DNA from: Wenyingzhuangia aestuarii
GTDB lineage: Bacteria > Bacteroidota > Bacteroidia > Flavobacteriales > Flavobacteriaceae
Reading direction: 5' to 3'
Assembly (NCBI RefSeq): GCF_011927765.1
Contig: NZ_JAATJG010000010.1
Location: 89,393 to 153,392, forward strand
DNA length: 64,000 nt
Part shown: positions 17,542-25,948 of the stretch, in pieces
Layout: each line of letters opens with the position of its first letter
How positions within the stretch are numbered: position 1 is the first letter of the stretch
Translations under genes and position numbers: made by a program
Notes under the pieces: generated by a model
The model's database searches: none
Told to the model about the DNA's origin: nothing
Seen by the model: the letters and a program-made list of their open reading frames with translations, nothing else

Positions 17542-17549
17542 TAATTTTG
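17542..17549 (+). promoter_or_regulatory. -7 box of the TonB receptor operon
   Basis: TAATTTTG matches TAnnTTTG, 36 bases before the ATG. The operator lies 43 bases upstream, around -55 relative to the likely start site. No TTG is found at 17-19 bases. Confidence 0.5.
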
Positions 17550-17585
17550 TGGTAGAACAATTTAATAACTATAAATACTGAAATC

Positions 17586-20237
17586 ATGAAGAAAATTATT
17601 TTTACAGTTTTGTGTACACTGTTTTATTTAAATAGCAATGCACAAACTAAGATTACGGGTACAGTTAAAGATGCAACAGGATTTCCTATTCCTTTAGCAA
17701 ACGTAAAAATTAAAGGAACTACATCTGGAACTACTTCGGATTTAGACGGTAACTTTTTAATTATTTCAAAAGCTACTGGAGAACAAACTATTGAAATTTC
17801 TAATATTGGAAATGAAACTTTTACCAAACTAATTACCTTAAATGGAAAGGCATTGGTTATAAATGCTACGTTAAAAGGAGGAGTTAGTAATTTAGAAGAA
17901 GTGGTACTAACAGCTTCTACTACGTTTAGGTCTCAAAAAGAAGCTCCCATGTCTATTAGTTCTGTAAAAGCAGCAGAAATTACTAAACTTTCGGCAAATA
18001 GTCAGGCAGATATTTTGCGTAGTGTACCTGGTATTACCGCAGAAGGTGGTGGTGGAGAGGTAGCTGCCAATGTATTTGTTAGAGGTTTGCCATCCGGAGG
18101 TCAATATGTATTTAATCCTTTACAATACGATGGAATGCCATTAATTAGTGCTTTTGGTTTAAACTCATCTGCGCATGATGTTTATGCGAGAACAGATATT
18201 GGTTTTAAAGGAGTAGAATTTGTACGTGGTGGATCTGCTATTTTATATGGTGCGGGTTCTGTAGCAGGTATTATTAATTACACAAGTAAAACGGGTGACA
18301 CAGATCCAGGGAACATTGTTAATGTTGAATGGGCAAATGGAGGTAGAGTAAAAACCGATTTTTATAGCGGTGGTAAATTAGGAGGAAAAGATTCTGATAC
18401 CTACTATGCTTTAACAGGATTTGTAAGATATGATGAAGGTCCTATTAATGTTGGATTGCCAACAAAAGGAGTACAATTAAGAGGAAATATTAAAAAGAAG
18501 TTTGACAAAGGTTCTTTTACCATGCACGGTCAGTTTATAGATGATAATGTTCAGTTTTATACAGGAATTCCTTTAGATGGAGATTCTAGAGAAAGATTAA
18601 TTGGTAACGATGGAAAAGAAGTAGAGCAATTAATGTCTAGTCAATTAGCTAACACATCATTCTTAACCCCTAATGGAAATTACACAAGTCCAATAGGAAA
18701 CGGAGTTGCTACTAAAGGTGGTTATTTCTTAGGAGATTTTGATTACAGATTTGATAATGATTTAAAATTTAAAGCCAAAGCTAGATATGCAAAATACCAA
18801 CACAGTTTTGCTTTATTAGGGGGAGCAGGTGATCCAATGACATTAAGTGATTTAGTAAATGATATTGATGCAAATAATACAGGATTTACTGCACAATATC
18901 AAGGAGGTGGAAATACATTAATAGATGGAAATACTAGAGTAGTTAGTAACAATTACACAGATAGAATTAGACCGATGACAGATTATTCTGGAGAAGCTTC
19001 TTTAACCAAAAAAATAGAGTTATCTACTACAGAACATAACATTACAGTAGGTACGTTTTTATCTAGAACAGAAGCAGAAGATGTAAACTATCAATATTCT
19101 TATTTGTCAGAATTTAACAACGACCCAAGATTGGTAAATTTAAGTTATACAGATGCTGTAGGGAACAATGTTATTTATTCTCAAGGAGGAATTTACAACA
19201 GAGCTGGGCAAACAGCTAACAAATATTTAGCACAAAACAGATCTGCATTTTATATAAGTGATGAAATTGTAATGGACAAATGGAGATTTGATGTTGGATT
19301 TAGAATAGAAAGTACCAATGGTGAATTTATGAATGGAAATATTGTAGAGTCTACGGTATATTCAGATCCAGAATTAACGAGCGAATTGGCAAATGTAAAA
19401 GGAGCAGATGGAACTTTTACCAAAGGAGTAATTAGCGCAACAGACTGGGCAGCTTCTTTTGCAGCGTTGTATAAATTAAACGATACATTTAATTTATATG
19501 CAAACCTTTCTAAGGGATATTTCTTTCCACAATTAAGAAATTTTGCTCCTGTAGCAGGTATTCCAGAAACTAAATACGATTCTGAAAAAATATATCAGTT
19601 TGAGGTAGGTACAAAAATTAGTACAAGTAAATTTAGTGGAGCCATAGCTGCATATGCTGTTTTATTAGATGATAGAGTAAAATTAATTCAGGAAATTGAT
19701 GGAACAGGATTGTTAATAGACAAGTCTAGAGAAACACAAAGTACTCAAACTTTTGGAGTAGAATTAAATGGAGATTTAGAGCTTATAGAAAATTTACATT
19801 TAAGAGGAACTGCTACTTTTCAAGAACATGAGTTAACAGAAAATTTAAGTGAAGATTTAGTAAATAACACAACAACTAGAACAAACGAAGGAAACGAATT
19901 GGCAAGACAACCTAACTTTATAGGTAGTTTAGGATTGCACTATGACAATAGTAAATTTGATTCTAGTTTTACGGTAAACTACACAGGAAGTAAGTTTAAC
20001 CAAGATGCTAATGAAGTGGAATTAGATGCGATTACCATTGCCCGTATCAATGCAGGATATACATTTGATATGGAAAATGCTAAAACGTTAAGATTAGGAG
20101 CTTCAATATTCAACTTATTTGATAGTGATGGAGTGACAGAAGGAAACCCAAGAGGAAATTCTGTTTCAGGAAATTTCTTTAAAGGAAGACCAATTTTACC
20201 AAGAAGATTCTTCTTAACAGCATCATTCAATTTTTAA
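17586..20237 (+). CDS. TonB-dependent outer-membrane receptor of the glycosylglycerate locus
   Basis: Outer-membrane active transporter of 883 residues. Seen: signal peptide ending NAQ, a carboxypeptidase-regulatory-like domain (about 22-105, ITGTVKDATGFPIPLANVKIKGT), a plug with ILRSVPGITAEGGGG and ANVFVRGLPSGGQY, then a long beta-barrel ending in aromatic FF-LTASFNF. It is shorter than SusC (about 1,000 residues) and no SusD partner follows, so it is a stand-alone receptor of the FecA/BtuB type. As the first gene downstream of the LacI operator it probably imports the locus substrate. A hairpin (20269-20309) separates it from the hydrolase. Confidence 0.88.
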   Translation: MKKIIFTVLCTLFYLNSNAQTKITGTVKDATGFPIPLANVKIKGTTSGTTSDLDGNFLIISKATGEQTIEISNIGNETFTKLITLNGKALVINATLKGGVSNLEEVVLTASTTFRSQKEAPMSISSVKAAEITKLSANSQADILRSVPGITAEGGGGEVAANVFVRGLPSGGQYVFNPLQYDGMPLISAFGLNSSAHDVYARTDIGFKGVEFVRGGSAILYGAGSVAGIINYTSKTGDTDPGNIVNVEWANGGRVKTDFYSGGKLGGKDSDTYYALTGFVRYDEGPINVGLPTKGVQLRGNIKKKFDKGSFTMHGQFIDDNVQFYTGIPLDGDSRERLIGNDGKEVEQLMSSQLANTSFLTPNGNYTSPIGNGVATKGGYFLGDFDYRFDNDLKFKAKARYAKYQHSFALLGGAGDPMTLSDLVNDIDANNTGFTAQYQGGGNTLIDGNTRVVSNNYTDRIRPMTDYSGEASLTKKIELSTTEHNITVGTFLSRTEAEDVNYQYSYLSEFNNDPRLVNLSYTDAVGNNVIYSQGGIYNRAGQTANKYLAQNRSAFYISDEIVMDKWRFDVGFRIESTNGEFMNGNIVESTVYSDPELTSELANVKGADGTFTKGVISATDWAASFAALYKLNDTFNLYANLSKGYFFPQLRNFAPVAGIPETKYDSEKIYQFEVGTKISTSKFSGAIAAYAVLLDDRVKLIQEIDGTGLLIDKSRETQSTQTFGVELNGDLELIENLHLRGTATFQEHELTENLSEDLVNNTTTRTNEGNELARQPNFIGSLGLHYDNSKFDSSFTVNYTGSKFNQDANEVELDAITIARINAGYTFDMENAKTLRLGASIFNLFDSDGVTEGNPRGNSVSGNFFKGRPILPRRFFLTASFNF

Positions 20238-20268
20238 AAAGACCTATAGTTAAGTTTATTTAAGTTAT

Positions 20269-20309
20269 GCTCATCACCTTATCTTATGTAAGGTTGGTGG
20301 TGAGCTTTT
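20269..20309 (+). terminator. Hairpin between receptor and hydrolase genes
   Basis: GCTCA (20269-20273) pairs with TGAGC (20301-20305), with further imperfect pairing of TCACC to GGTGG and a CCTTA/TAAGG inner stem, then TTTT. It may partly terminate and so tune receptor versus enzyme levels. Confidence 0.55.
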
Positions 20310-20321
20310 AACAATACAATT

Positions 20322-21635
20322 ATGAAAAAATTAGAAAACGAAGCCAAAAGAGTATTACTAAAAAACTGGAAAGACGGTTTTAGTGTGCCTTGTGCAAATT
20401 TATATCCTTTTCAATGGAAATGGGATTCAGGATTTATCGCTATCGGTTTTGCTCATTTTGATATGGACAAAGCAGAAAAAGAAATAGCTACTTTATTAGC
20501 CGCTCAATGGGATAACGGATTTATTCCTCACATTGTATTCCATACAGAAAGTGATACCTATTTTCCTGGACCAGATTTTCATCAATCGGAATTGCATCCA
20601 CAATCTTCTAAAACTTATAAATCTACAGGAATGACACAGCCTCCTGTTACAGGTTTTGTCTTAGAAGAAATGTACAACATAAGCACCAACAAAACAGCTA
20701 CGCTAGCGTATATCAATTCTATGATAGATAAGGTATACCACAATCACACTTATTTTTATGAGAACAGAGATCCTAATAACGAGGGGTTAGTGTACATCTA
20801 TCATAACTGGGAATCGGGAACAGATAATTCTCCTATTTGGGATGATATTTTTGCGACAATGAATCCGCCACATTATGAGTTTAAAAGAAGAGATACCACG
20901 CATGTAGATGCATCGGAACGTCCTACCAATAGAGAATACGATCATTATTTACACATTATCAATATTGCCAAAGAGCATAATTATAGTGATGAAAAAATAG
21001 CAGAGCTTTCTCCATTTTTAGTACAAGATCCTTTGTTTAACACTATGCTAATCAAATCTAACGAAGCATTAATCAACCTATATAAATTAATAGGAGGAAA
21101 TGTCGATAAAATAGCACAGCTTACCCAATGGAACACCAAAGCTGTACATAGCATGAATACAAAGTTGTACGATAAAGATTTAAAAGTATATGTCCATTAT
21201 GATTTAAGAAATGAGAAGCCAATTCCTTTTATTACTTCTTCTTCTTTTTCTCCAATATTTGCCAATATTGCTACTACCCCAGAACAAGTAAAAGGTCTTG
21301 TTGATGTAATGTTAGACAAATTTGGAGGAGAAGATATGTACTTATGTGCTTCTTTTGATCCTACCAACGAACTTTTTAATCCTAAGAAATATTGGAGAGG
21401 TCCTGTTTGGGTAAACCTAAACTGGATGTTGTATAGAGGTTTAAGAAAATATGGCTATAACGAGGTAGCCGATAGAGTTAAAAACGATACGCTAGAAATA
21501 GTTGAAAAAAGTGGATTTTATGAGTATTTTGATGCTAGAAAATCGGTACACCTAACGGACAAAGCCGGATACGGTGGTGGAGATTTTTCTTGGACTGCAG
21601 CATTGCTAATAGACTTGTTACAGAATAAAATTTAA
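20322..21635 (+). CDS. GH63-type glycosylglycerate hydrolase (mannosyl- or glucosylglycerate)
   Basis: Predicted cytoplasmic inverting alpha-glycosidase of 437 residues with no signal peptide, an (alpha/alpha)6 barrel of clan GH-G. Seen: WESGTDNSP (163-171) with D168 as the likely general acid, and SGFYEYFD with E401 as the likely base; GYGGGDFSWTAALLIDLL closes the barrel, and PVWVNLNWML and QWKWDSGF are further family motifs. The size and the 233-residue gap between D168 and E401 resemble bacterial mannosylglycerate/glucosylglycerate hydrolases (recalled) rather than trehalase or long GH63 enzymes. The decisive context is the glycerate kinase two genes downstream. Products would be D-glycerate plus mannose or glucose. 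Which sugar it prefers cannot be told from sequence alone. Confidence 0.78.
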   Translation: MKKLENEAKRVLLKNWKDGFSVPCANLYPFQWKWDSGFIAIGFAHFDMDKAEKEIATLLAAQWDNGFIPHIVFHTESDTYFPGPDFHQSELHPQSSKTYKSTGMTQPPVTGFVLEEMYNISTNKTATLAYINSMIDKVYHNHTYFYENRDPNNEGLVYIYHNWESGTDNSPIWDDIFATMNPPHYEFKRRDTTHVDASERPTNREYDHYLHIINIAKEHNYSDEKIAELSPFLVQDPLFNTMLIKSNEALINLYKLIGGNVDKIAQLTQWNTKAVHSMNTKLYDKDLKVYVHYDLRNEKPIPFITSSSFSPIFANIATTPEQVKGLVDVMLDKFGGEDMYLCASFDPTNELFNPKKYWRGPVWVNLNWMLYRGLRKYGYNEVADRVKNDTLEIVEKSGFYEYFDARKSVHLTDKAGYGGGDFSWTAALLIDLLQNKI

Positions 21636-21675
21636 GTTTTTAAAAACAAACTAATAATCACATAAACACAATATT

Positions 21676-23328
21676 ATGAACTGGTTAGACTACATAATAG
21701 TAATTACATACATTCTTTTCTTTTTAGGAATGGGCTTCTTTTTTAAGGAAAACAAAAACTCTAAAGACTATTTTTTAGGAGGTAAAAGTTTAGGGTGGTT
21801 TCCTTTGAGTTTGTCTACAATGGCTACGCAATTATCGGCCATAAGTTTTATTTCTGCACCTGCTTTTGTAGGGTTAAAATTAGGGGGAGGTATGAAATGG
21901 TTAACGTTTGAATTTGCCGTGCCATTGGCCATGATTTTTATAATGATTGTGATTGTACCACCGCTGTTTAGATCGGGAGTTGTAAGTATTTACGAGGTGG
22001 TAGAAAAACGTTTTAGTGCATCTACCCGATTAATTTTAAGCATTGTTTTTCAAATTAGCAGGGCTTTAGGTACGGGAGTAATGGTGTATACCATTGCTAT
22101 TATTTTACAAGCTGTTTTAGATATAGATTTTGTGTATACTATTTTAATAGTAAGTGTAATTACCATTATTTACTCTTGGCAAGGGGGGATGAAAGCTGTG
22201 GTTTGGGGAGATGCTATTCAAATGATTATTTTGGTTTTAGGATTGATTATTTGTTTAACCATAGGATGGAATTTATTACAAGACAATGGTGGTTTGCCAA
22301 ATGGTTTTGATGCGCAAAGATTAGAAGTGATAGATTGGAATATGGGAATTGGAGAAGGAAACGATTATGGTTTTTTACCCATGCTTATAGGAGGTTTCTT
22401 TTTATATGTTTCATACTACGGATGTGATCAAACACAAGCACAAAGATTGTTGTCTAGTAAAGATGAAGGAACCATTAGAAAATTATTGTTAGCCAACGGA
22501 TTGTTAAGATTTCCAGTTGTATTAGTGTATTGTATTATGGGATTGGTAATTGGTGGTTTGGTAAGTGTAGCTCCAGGATTCTTAGAAGATATTGCAGCAA
22601 CTACCCAAAAACATTTCCCCATAGCTTTTGAAAAAACAGGAATCAAACCAGATTTAATGTTACCTGTATTTATTATGAGGTATTTACCCAATGGATTGAT
22701 AGGAATTTTAATGGTAGGGATTCTTTCAGCAGCCATGTCTTCTTTAAGTTCCACCATTAATTCTTTATCGGCTGTAACGGTAGAAGATTTTTTTAACAGA
22801 GGAAAATCTAAAGATACGCTAAGTAGTAAAAAGTACATGATGATTTCTAAATTGGCCGTTGTTTTTTGGGGAGTGGTATGTATTAGTTGTGCCTTTTTGT
22901 TTGGAGGCAGTAAAAGTGCGGTTATAGAAATTATCAATGCTATTGGTTCTGTTTTTTACGGACCTGTATTAGTAACTTTTGTATTGGCTTTCTTTTCTAA
23001 AAAAGTAAATCACATTGGTATGAATGTAGGTATTATATCAGCAGTATTAATCAACCTTGTGTTTTCTAAAACCATGCAAGAATTGTTTCATATAGATTTA
23101 GGAATTCACATTTTTTGGATTTGGTTAAACTTTACCGGAGTAATTATTGCCTTAATAGTTGCTTACGGAGTAAGTGCACTTACCAAAAATGTAAAAATAA
23201 ATCAGTTAATGGAAGTGAACTTTACGCTTAAAAAGAAAGACTTTTTAATTAAAGAAGTGTATATATTATTAGCCTTTTTTGTAATTATTATTGCGTTCAG
23301 TTTTTTTATTCCCACTTTATTAAGCTAG
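21676..23328 (+). CDS. Sodium/solute symporter (SSS family), probable glycosylglycerate importer
   Basis: Inner-membrane transporter of 550 residues with about 13-14 hydrophobic helices. Seen: SKDYFLGGKSLGW near the N-terminus, ATQLSAISFISAPAFVG, RALGTGVMVYT, ADAIQ-like VVWGDAIQMIIL, and GILSAAMSSLSSTINSLSAVT, all SSS/SGLT-family features. Family members use the sodium gradient to import sugars, amino acids or organic acids. It sits 40 bases after the hydrolase and four bases before the glycerate kinase, so it most likely brings the intact substrate to the cytoplasmic hydrolase. Confidence 0.9.
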   Translation: MNWLDYIIVITYILFFLGMGFFFKENKNSKDYFLGGKSLGWFPLSLSTMATQLSAISFISAPAFVGLKLGGGMKWLTFEFAVPLAMIFIMIVIVPPLFRSGVVSIYEVVEKRFSASTRLILSIVFQISRALGTGVMVYTIAIILQAVLDIDFVYTILIVSVITIIYSWQGGMKAVVWGDAIQMIILVLGLIICLTIGWNLLQDNGGLPNGFDAQRLEVIDWNMGIGEGNDYGFLPMLIGGFFLYVSYYGCDQTQAQRLLSSKDEGTIRKLLLANGLLRFPVVLVYCIMGLVIGGLVSVAPGFLEDIAATTQKHFPIAFEKTGIKPDLMLPVFIMRYLPNGLIGILMVGILSAAMSSLSSTINSLSAVTVEDFFNRGKSKDTLSSKKYMMISKLAVVFWGVVCISCAFLFGGSKSAVIEIINAIGSVFYGPVLVTFVLAFFSKKVNHIGMNVGIISAVLINLVFSKTMQELFHIDLGIHIFWIWLNFTGVIIALIVAYGVSALTKNVKINQLMEVNFTLKKKDFLIKEVYILLAFFVIIIAFSFFIPTLLS

Positions 23329-23332
23329 TCCT

Positions 23333-24463
23333 ATGAAATTTGTAATAGCCCCCGATAAATATAAAGGTTCCTTAACAGGAAGTGAGTTTTGCAAAGCTGT
23401 GGAAACAGGAATTAACAAAGCATTACCTAATGCAGAATTTGTGCACATTCCTTTAGCAGATGGAGGAGACGGAACCATGGATGCCTTATTGCACAGTTTA
23501 CAAGGAGAAAAAGTAAAGGTTACTGTACAGAACCCTTTGTTTAAAAAAGTAACTGCCAATTATGTATGGGTAAAAGAAAAGCAATTGGCAGTTATAGAAA
23601 TGGCAGAAGCTTCGGGTTTAAGCTTACTCAGTTCAGCTGATAGAAATTGTATGTATACTTCTAGTATAGGTACAGGAGAACTAATTGTAGATGCTTTGGA
23701 AAAAGGAGCAAAAACCATTGTGTTAGGAATAGGAGGAAGCGCTACTAACGATGGTGGAATGGGAATGGCTACAGCCTTAGGTTATCAGTTTTTAGATCAA
23801 AATAATCAAGTTTTACAACCAATAGGAGCAAACTTAAACAAGGTAGCTAGTGTAGATGATACGATTGTACATCCATTGTTAAAAGCAGCAAATATTAAGG
23901 TAGCTTGTGATGTTAAAAATCCTTTGTATGGTAAAAATGGAGCTGCATTTATTTATGCTGCTCAAAAAGGAGCATCTCCATCAGAAATAGAAACTTTAGA
24001 TCAAGGATTGCAGTGTTTTTCAAAAGTATTGTTAAATCAATACAAGATAGATTGTCAACAAATAGAAGGTGCGGGAGCTGCTGGTGGAATGGGAGCAGGA
24101 GCTGTGGTGTTTTTAAATGGAACGCTAACTTCTGGAATTGCATTGGTGAAAGAAATTACCAATTTTGAGGTACTTATAAAAGATGCTGACTGGATTATTA
24201 CAGGTGAAGGAATGTTAGACAATCAGACCTTTTCTGGAAAAACAATAGCGGGAGTTTTAAGCACAGCAAATCAACAAAAAATTCCGGTTGCTGCCTTTTG
24301 TGGAAGTGTAGCTATTACGGAAGCTGAACAAGAACAATTAGGAATAACCTATGTAACAGCTGTATTAAAAAATGTTGTGGATATGAATACAGCTATGCTT
24401 ACAGCTTATGAGAATTTAGTGTTTAGCACATATAATTTTGCAAAGCTGATTAAAAGAAATTAA
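23333..24463 (+). CDS. Glycerate kinase (GlxK/GarK type)
   Basis: Phosphorylates D-glycerate with ATP; members of this type usually make 2-phosphoglycerate, a glycolytic intermediate. Seen: N-terminal APDKYKGSLTGSEFCKAV, IPLADGGDGTMDALL, IGTGELIVDAL, GIGGSATNDGGMGMATALG, GAGAAGGMGAGAVVFL and DWIITGEGMLD, the complete motif set; 376 residues is normal. It starts four bases after the symporter stop and ends the operon at a perfect palindromic terminator. It supplies the metabolic reason for reading the GH63 enzyme as a glycosylglycerate hydrolase. Confidence 0.94.
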   Translation: MKFVIAPDKYKGSLTGSEFCKAVETGINKALPNAEFVHIPLADGGDGTMDALLHSLQGEKVKVTVQNPLFKKVTANYVWVKEKQLAVIEMAEASGLSLLSSADRNCMYTSSIGTGELIVDALEKGAKTIVLGIGGSATNDGGMGMATALGYQFLDQNNQVLQPIGANLNKVASVDDTIVHPLLKAANIKVACDVKNPLYGKNGAAFIYAAQKGASPSEIETLDQGLQCFSKVLLNQYKIDCQQIEGAGAAGGMGAGAVVFLNGTLTSGIALVKEITNFEVLIKDADWIITGEGMLDNQTFSGKTIAGVLSTANQQKIPVAAFCGSVAITEAEQEQLGITYVTAVLKNVVDMNTAMLTAYENLVFSTYNFAKLIKRN

Positions 24464-24503
24464 GACTTTAGTTTTCTTAAGAAACTTACAAGTCTGTTTC
24501 GTA

Positions 24504-24537
24504 AAAAGAGCCAATCGTATATACGATTGGCTCTTTT
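24504..24537. terminator. Bidirectional terminator after glycerate kinase
   Basis: A perfect 34-base palindrome (17-bp arms, 24504-24520 and 24521-24537) with A and T ends. It serves the plus-strand operon and the minus-strand gene ending at 24560. Confidence 0.93.
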
Positions 24538-24559
24538 GTTGGCTGTGGTTTATAAATGT

Positions 24560-25015
24560 TTAAAACAATCCTAGTTTTACACTTGGAGTATTTACACGTA
24601 TACTTGTATGAGTGCTTCTAGTTCTAGGGTATCTTTCGTAGTAATAATCATTGTATCTGTAGTAGTAAAAAGAAGCATGACTATAATAATGATCACTATG
24701 ATGACAATGGTGGTTACACTCGTTATAATGTTCTGCATAAGCATCTTTTTTTCCTTGCACATAGGCTTGGTATGCTTCTTTATCTTTCTTTTTTAGATTT
24801 TTTTCATACGCTTTTTGATCTTTCCAAAATTGTTTTTCCTCCTTTTTGGTTTTGGCACTAAATTGCTGTTCGTATTTAGCATCTTCTTTAGCTCTTTTTT
24901 GATAATAGGATTCTTTATCTAGCGTAGAGCTATGTTCGTTTTCAGTAGTTTGAGCTTGCGTAATTGATGACAAACTTAAAGCGAGTATAAAAAGGGGTGT
25001 TTTTAAAAGTTTCAT
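24560..25015 (-). CDS. Secreted His/Cys/Tyr-rich protein, ECF-regulon member
   Basis: A 151-residue exported protein with no family I recognise. Seen: signal peptide ending QAQ, a charged helical middle (30-95) rich in Lys, Glu and Tyr, then a segment (96-130) with C100, C104 and histidines at 102, 103, 105, 106, 109 and 113, followed by a Tyr-rich stretch (YYYRYNDYYYERY). The cluster could bind metal or haem (inference). Its upstream region carries the same bipartite promoter found before fecR and the 27001 lipoprotein gene, which ties it to the ECF sigma factor at 27198. The composition is unlike its neighbours. Confidence 0.65.
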   Translation of the reverse strand: MKLLKTPLFILALSLSSITQAQTTENEHSSTLDKESYYQKRAKEDAKYEQQFSAKTKKEEKQFWKDQKAYEKNLKKKDKEAYQAYVQGKKDAYAEHYNECNHHCHHSDHYYSHASFYYYRYNDYYYERYPRTRSTHTSIRVNTPSVKLGLF

Positions 25016-25043
25016 AATAATGTGTTTTTAAGTGAATACTATG

Positions 25044-25080
25044 TTTCTACACTTAAGACACCTCAATTATTTTTTACCCT
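25044..25080 (-). promoter_or_regulatory. ECF-type promoter, site A
   Basis: On the minus strand: ATAGGGTA (ending at 25075), 15-base spacer (25060-25074), GTCTTAA (25053-25059), one base, TGTAGAAA (25044-25051). It matches sites B (27049-27085) and C (27730-27766) in both blocks and in spacing, and lies about 30 bases before the start at 25015. Confidence 0.8.
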
Positions 25081-25096
25081 ATGATTTTTTTTAATA

Positions 25097-25867
25097 TTAT
25101 TTTCCTCCGTTGGCTTGCAAGTCAGCAATGCACTGTGCATCTAAAGTAGGAGCTGAATTGCTTCCAAATAAATTAGCCAATCCCTCTCCTGTTTCTGCAG
25201 ACCAATACATCAAACAACTTTCTACATTACAGTGTTTAGCATGCTCAGTATCTTCATGTTCACTTTGTAAAGTAGCTCCTAAATTGGTGAGCCCTAAAAT
25301 GTGACCAAATTCATGAGTAATAACAGTAGTTTCTAATACATCTCTACTTGGTTCAAAAGCACTATTGCTTAAATTTTGAATACTTTTTTCAAAAATCACA
25401 AAAGAAGTATTTCTATAAGCCGTTCCCAATACTGTTCCTGTATCGGTGTTTTTGTCTGATGCTCCATCTACAAAAAATGCCCAGACGGCAATTGTATCTT
25501 CTGTATTATATTGGGTTCTTTGATCTTCTTCAATAGCAATAAGATCGTTAATTGTATAACGTGTTTTACCTGGACTTGTAATCATTCTTTCATTAACTAC
25601 AATTCCATGAGGTTTGTATGTACGTGCTTCTAGAAAAGATACAAAATTGTTGATAGCGTTTTGTGTGGGTTTAAATCCATCTACATAAACCACTTCTATC
25701 ATCATATTCTTGTATTTTTGATCAGAAAGTAAATCATGAGAAGAACTTCCTGTTGATTTTTGGTTAGGAGTATGATTGATGCCATTACTAGCTTGGGATA
25801 TGCTGTCTTTGGTACAAGAACACAGCAGTGAAATCAAGAATAAAGAAATTAAATAGAACGTTTTCAT
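25097..25867 (-). CDS. Archaemetzincin-like zinc metalloprotease lipoprotein
   Basis: Predicted membrane-anchored zincin of 256 residues. Seen: lipobox cysteine C18 (LLCSC), then H185-EFG-H189-ILGLTNLG, and HCNVESCLMYW (about 212-222), which resembles the C-x-M Met-turn of archaemetzincins. The third ligand position of the usual HExxHxxGxxH is N195 here, so another residue (perhaps one of the histidines in EHEDTEHAKH) must act as ligand, or the site is altered. It is on the same strand as the lipoprotein gene at 25949-27001, but a hairpin (25891-25920) separates them and I find no ECF-type promoter directly upstream. Confidence 0.7.
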   Translation of the reverse strand: MKTFYLISLFLISLLCSCTKDSISQASNGINHTPNQKSTGSSSHDLLSDQKYKNMMIEVVYVDGFKPTQNAINNFVSFLEARTYKPHGIVVNERMITSPGKTRYTINDLIAIEEDQRTQYNTEDTIAVWAFFVDGASDKNTDTGTVLGTAYRNTSFVIFEKSIQNLSNSAFEPSRDVLETTVITHEFGHILGLTNLGATLQSEHEDTEHAKHCNVESCLMYWSAETGEGLANLFGSNSAPTLDAQCIADLQANGGK

Positions 25868-25890
25868 AAGAGTTAATTTTATGGATTATA

Positions 25891-25920
25891 AAAACAGCCG
25901 CTTAAATAAGCAGCTGTTTT
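25891..25920 (-). terminator. Intrinsic terminator between two lipoprotein genes
   Basis: AAAACAGC (25891-25898) pairs with GCTGTTTT (25913-25920), with an inner GCTTA/TAAGC stem and one C-A mismatch. On the minus strand the T-rich arm follows the stem. Confidence 0.75.
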
Positions 25921-25948
25921 ATATATACGTAACCTTTTTAATTAGGTT

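Noticed and set aside
17529..17549. Full two-part promoter before the TonB receptor
   Set aside because: The nearest TTG is only 10 bases from the -7 box, so only the box is claimed.
22428..22937. 169-codon minus-strand frame inside the symporter gene
   Set aside because: Antisense shadow of a clear SSS-family gene; no recognisable domain.
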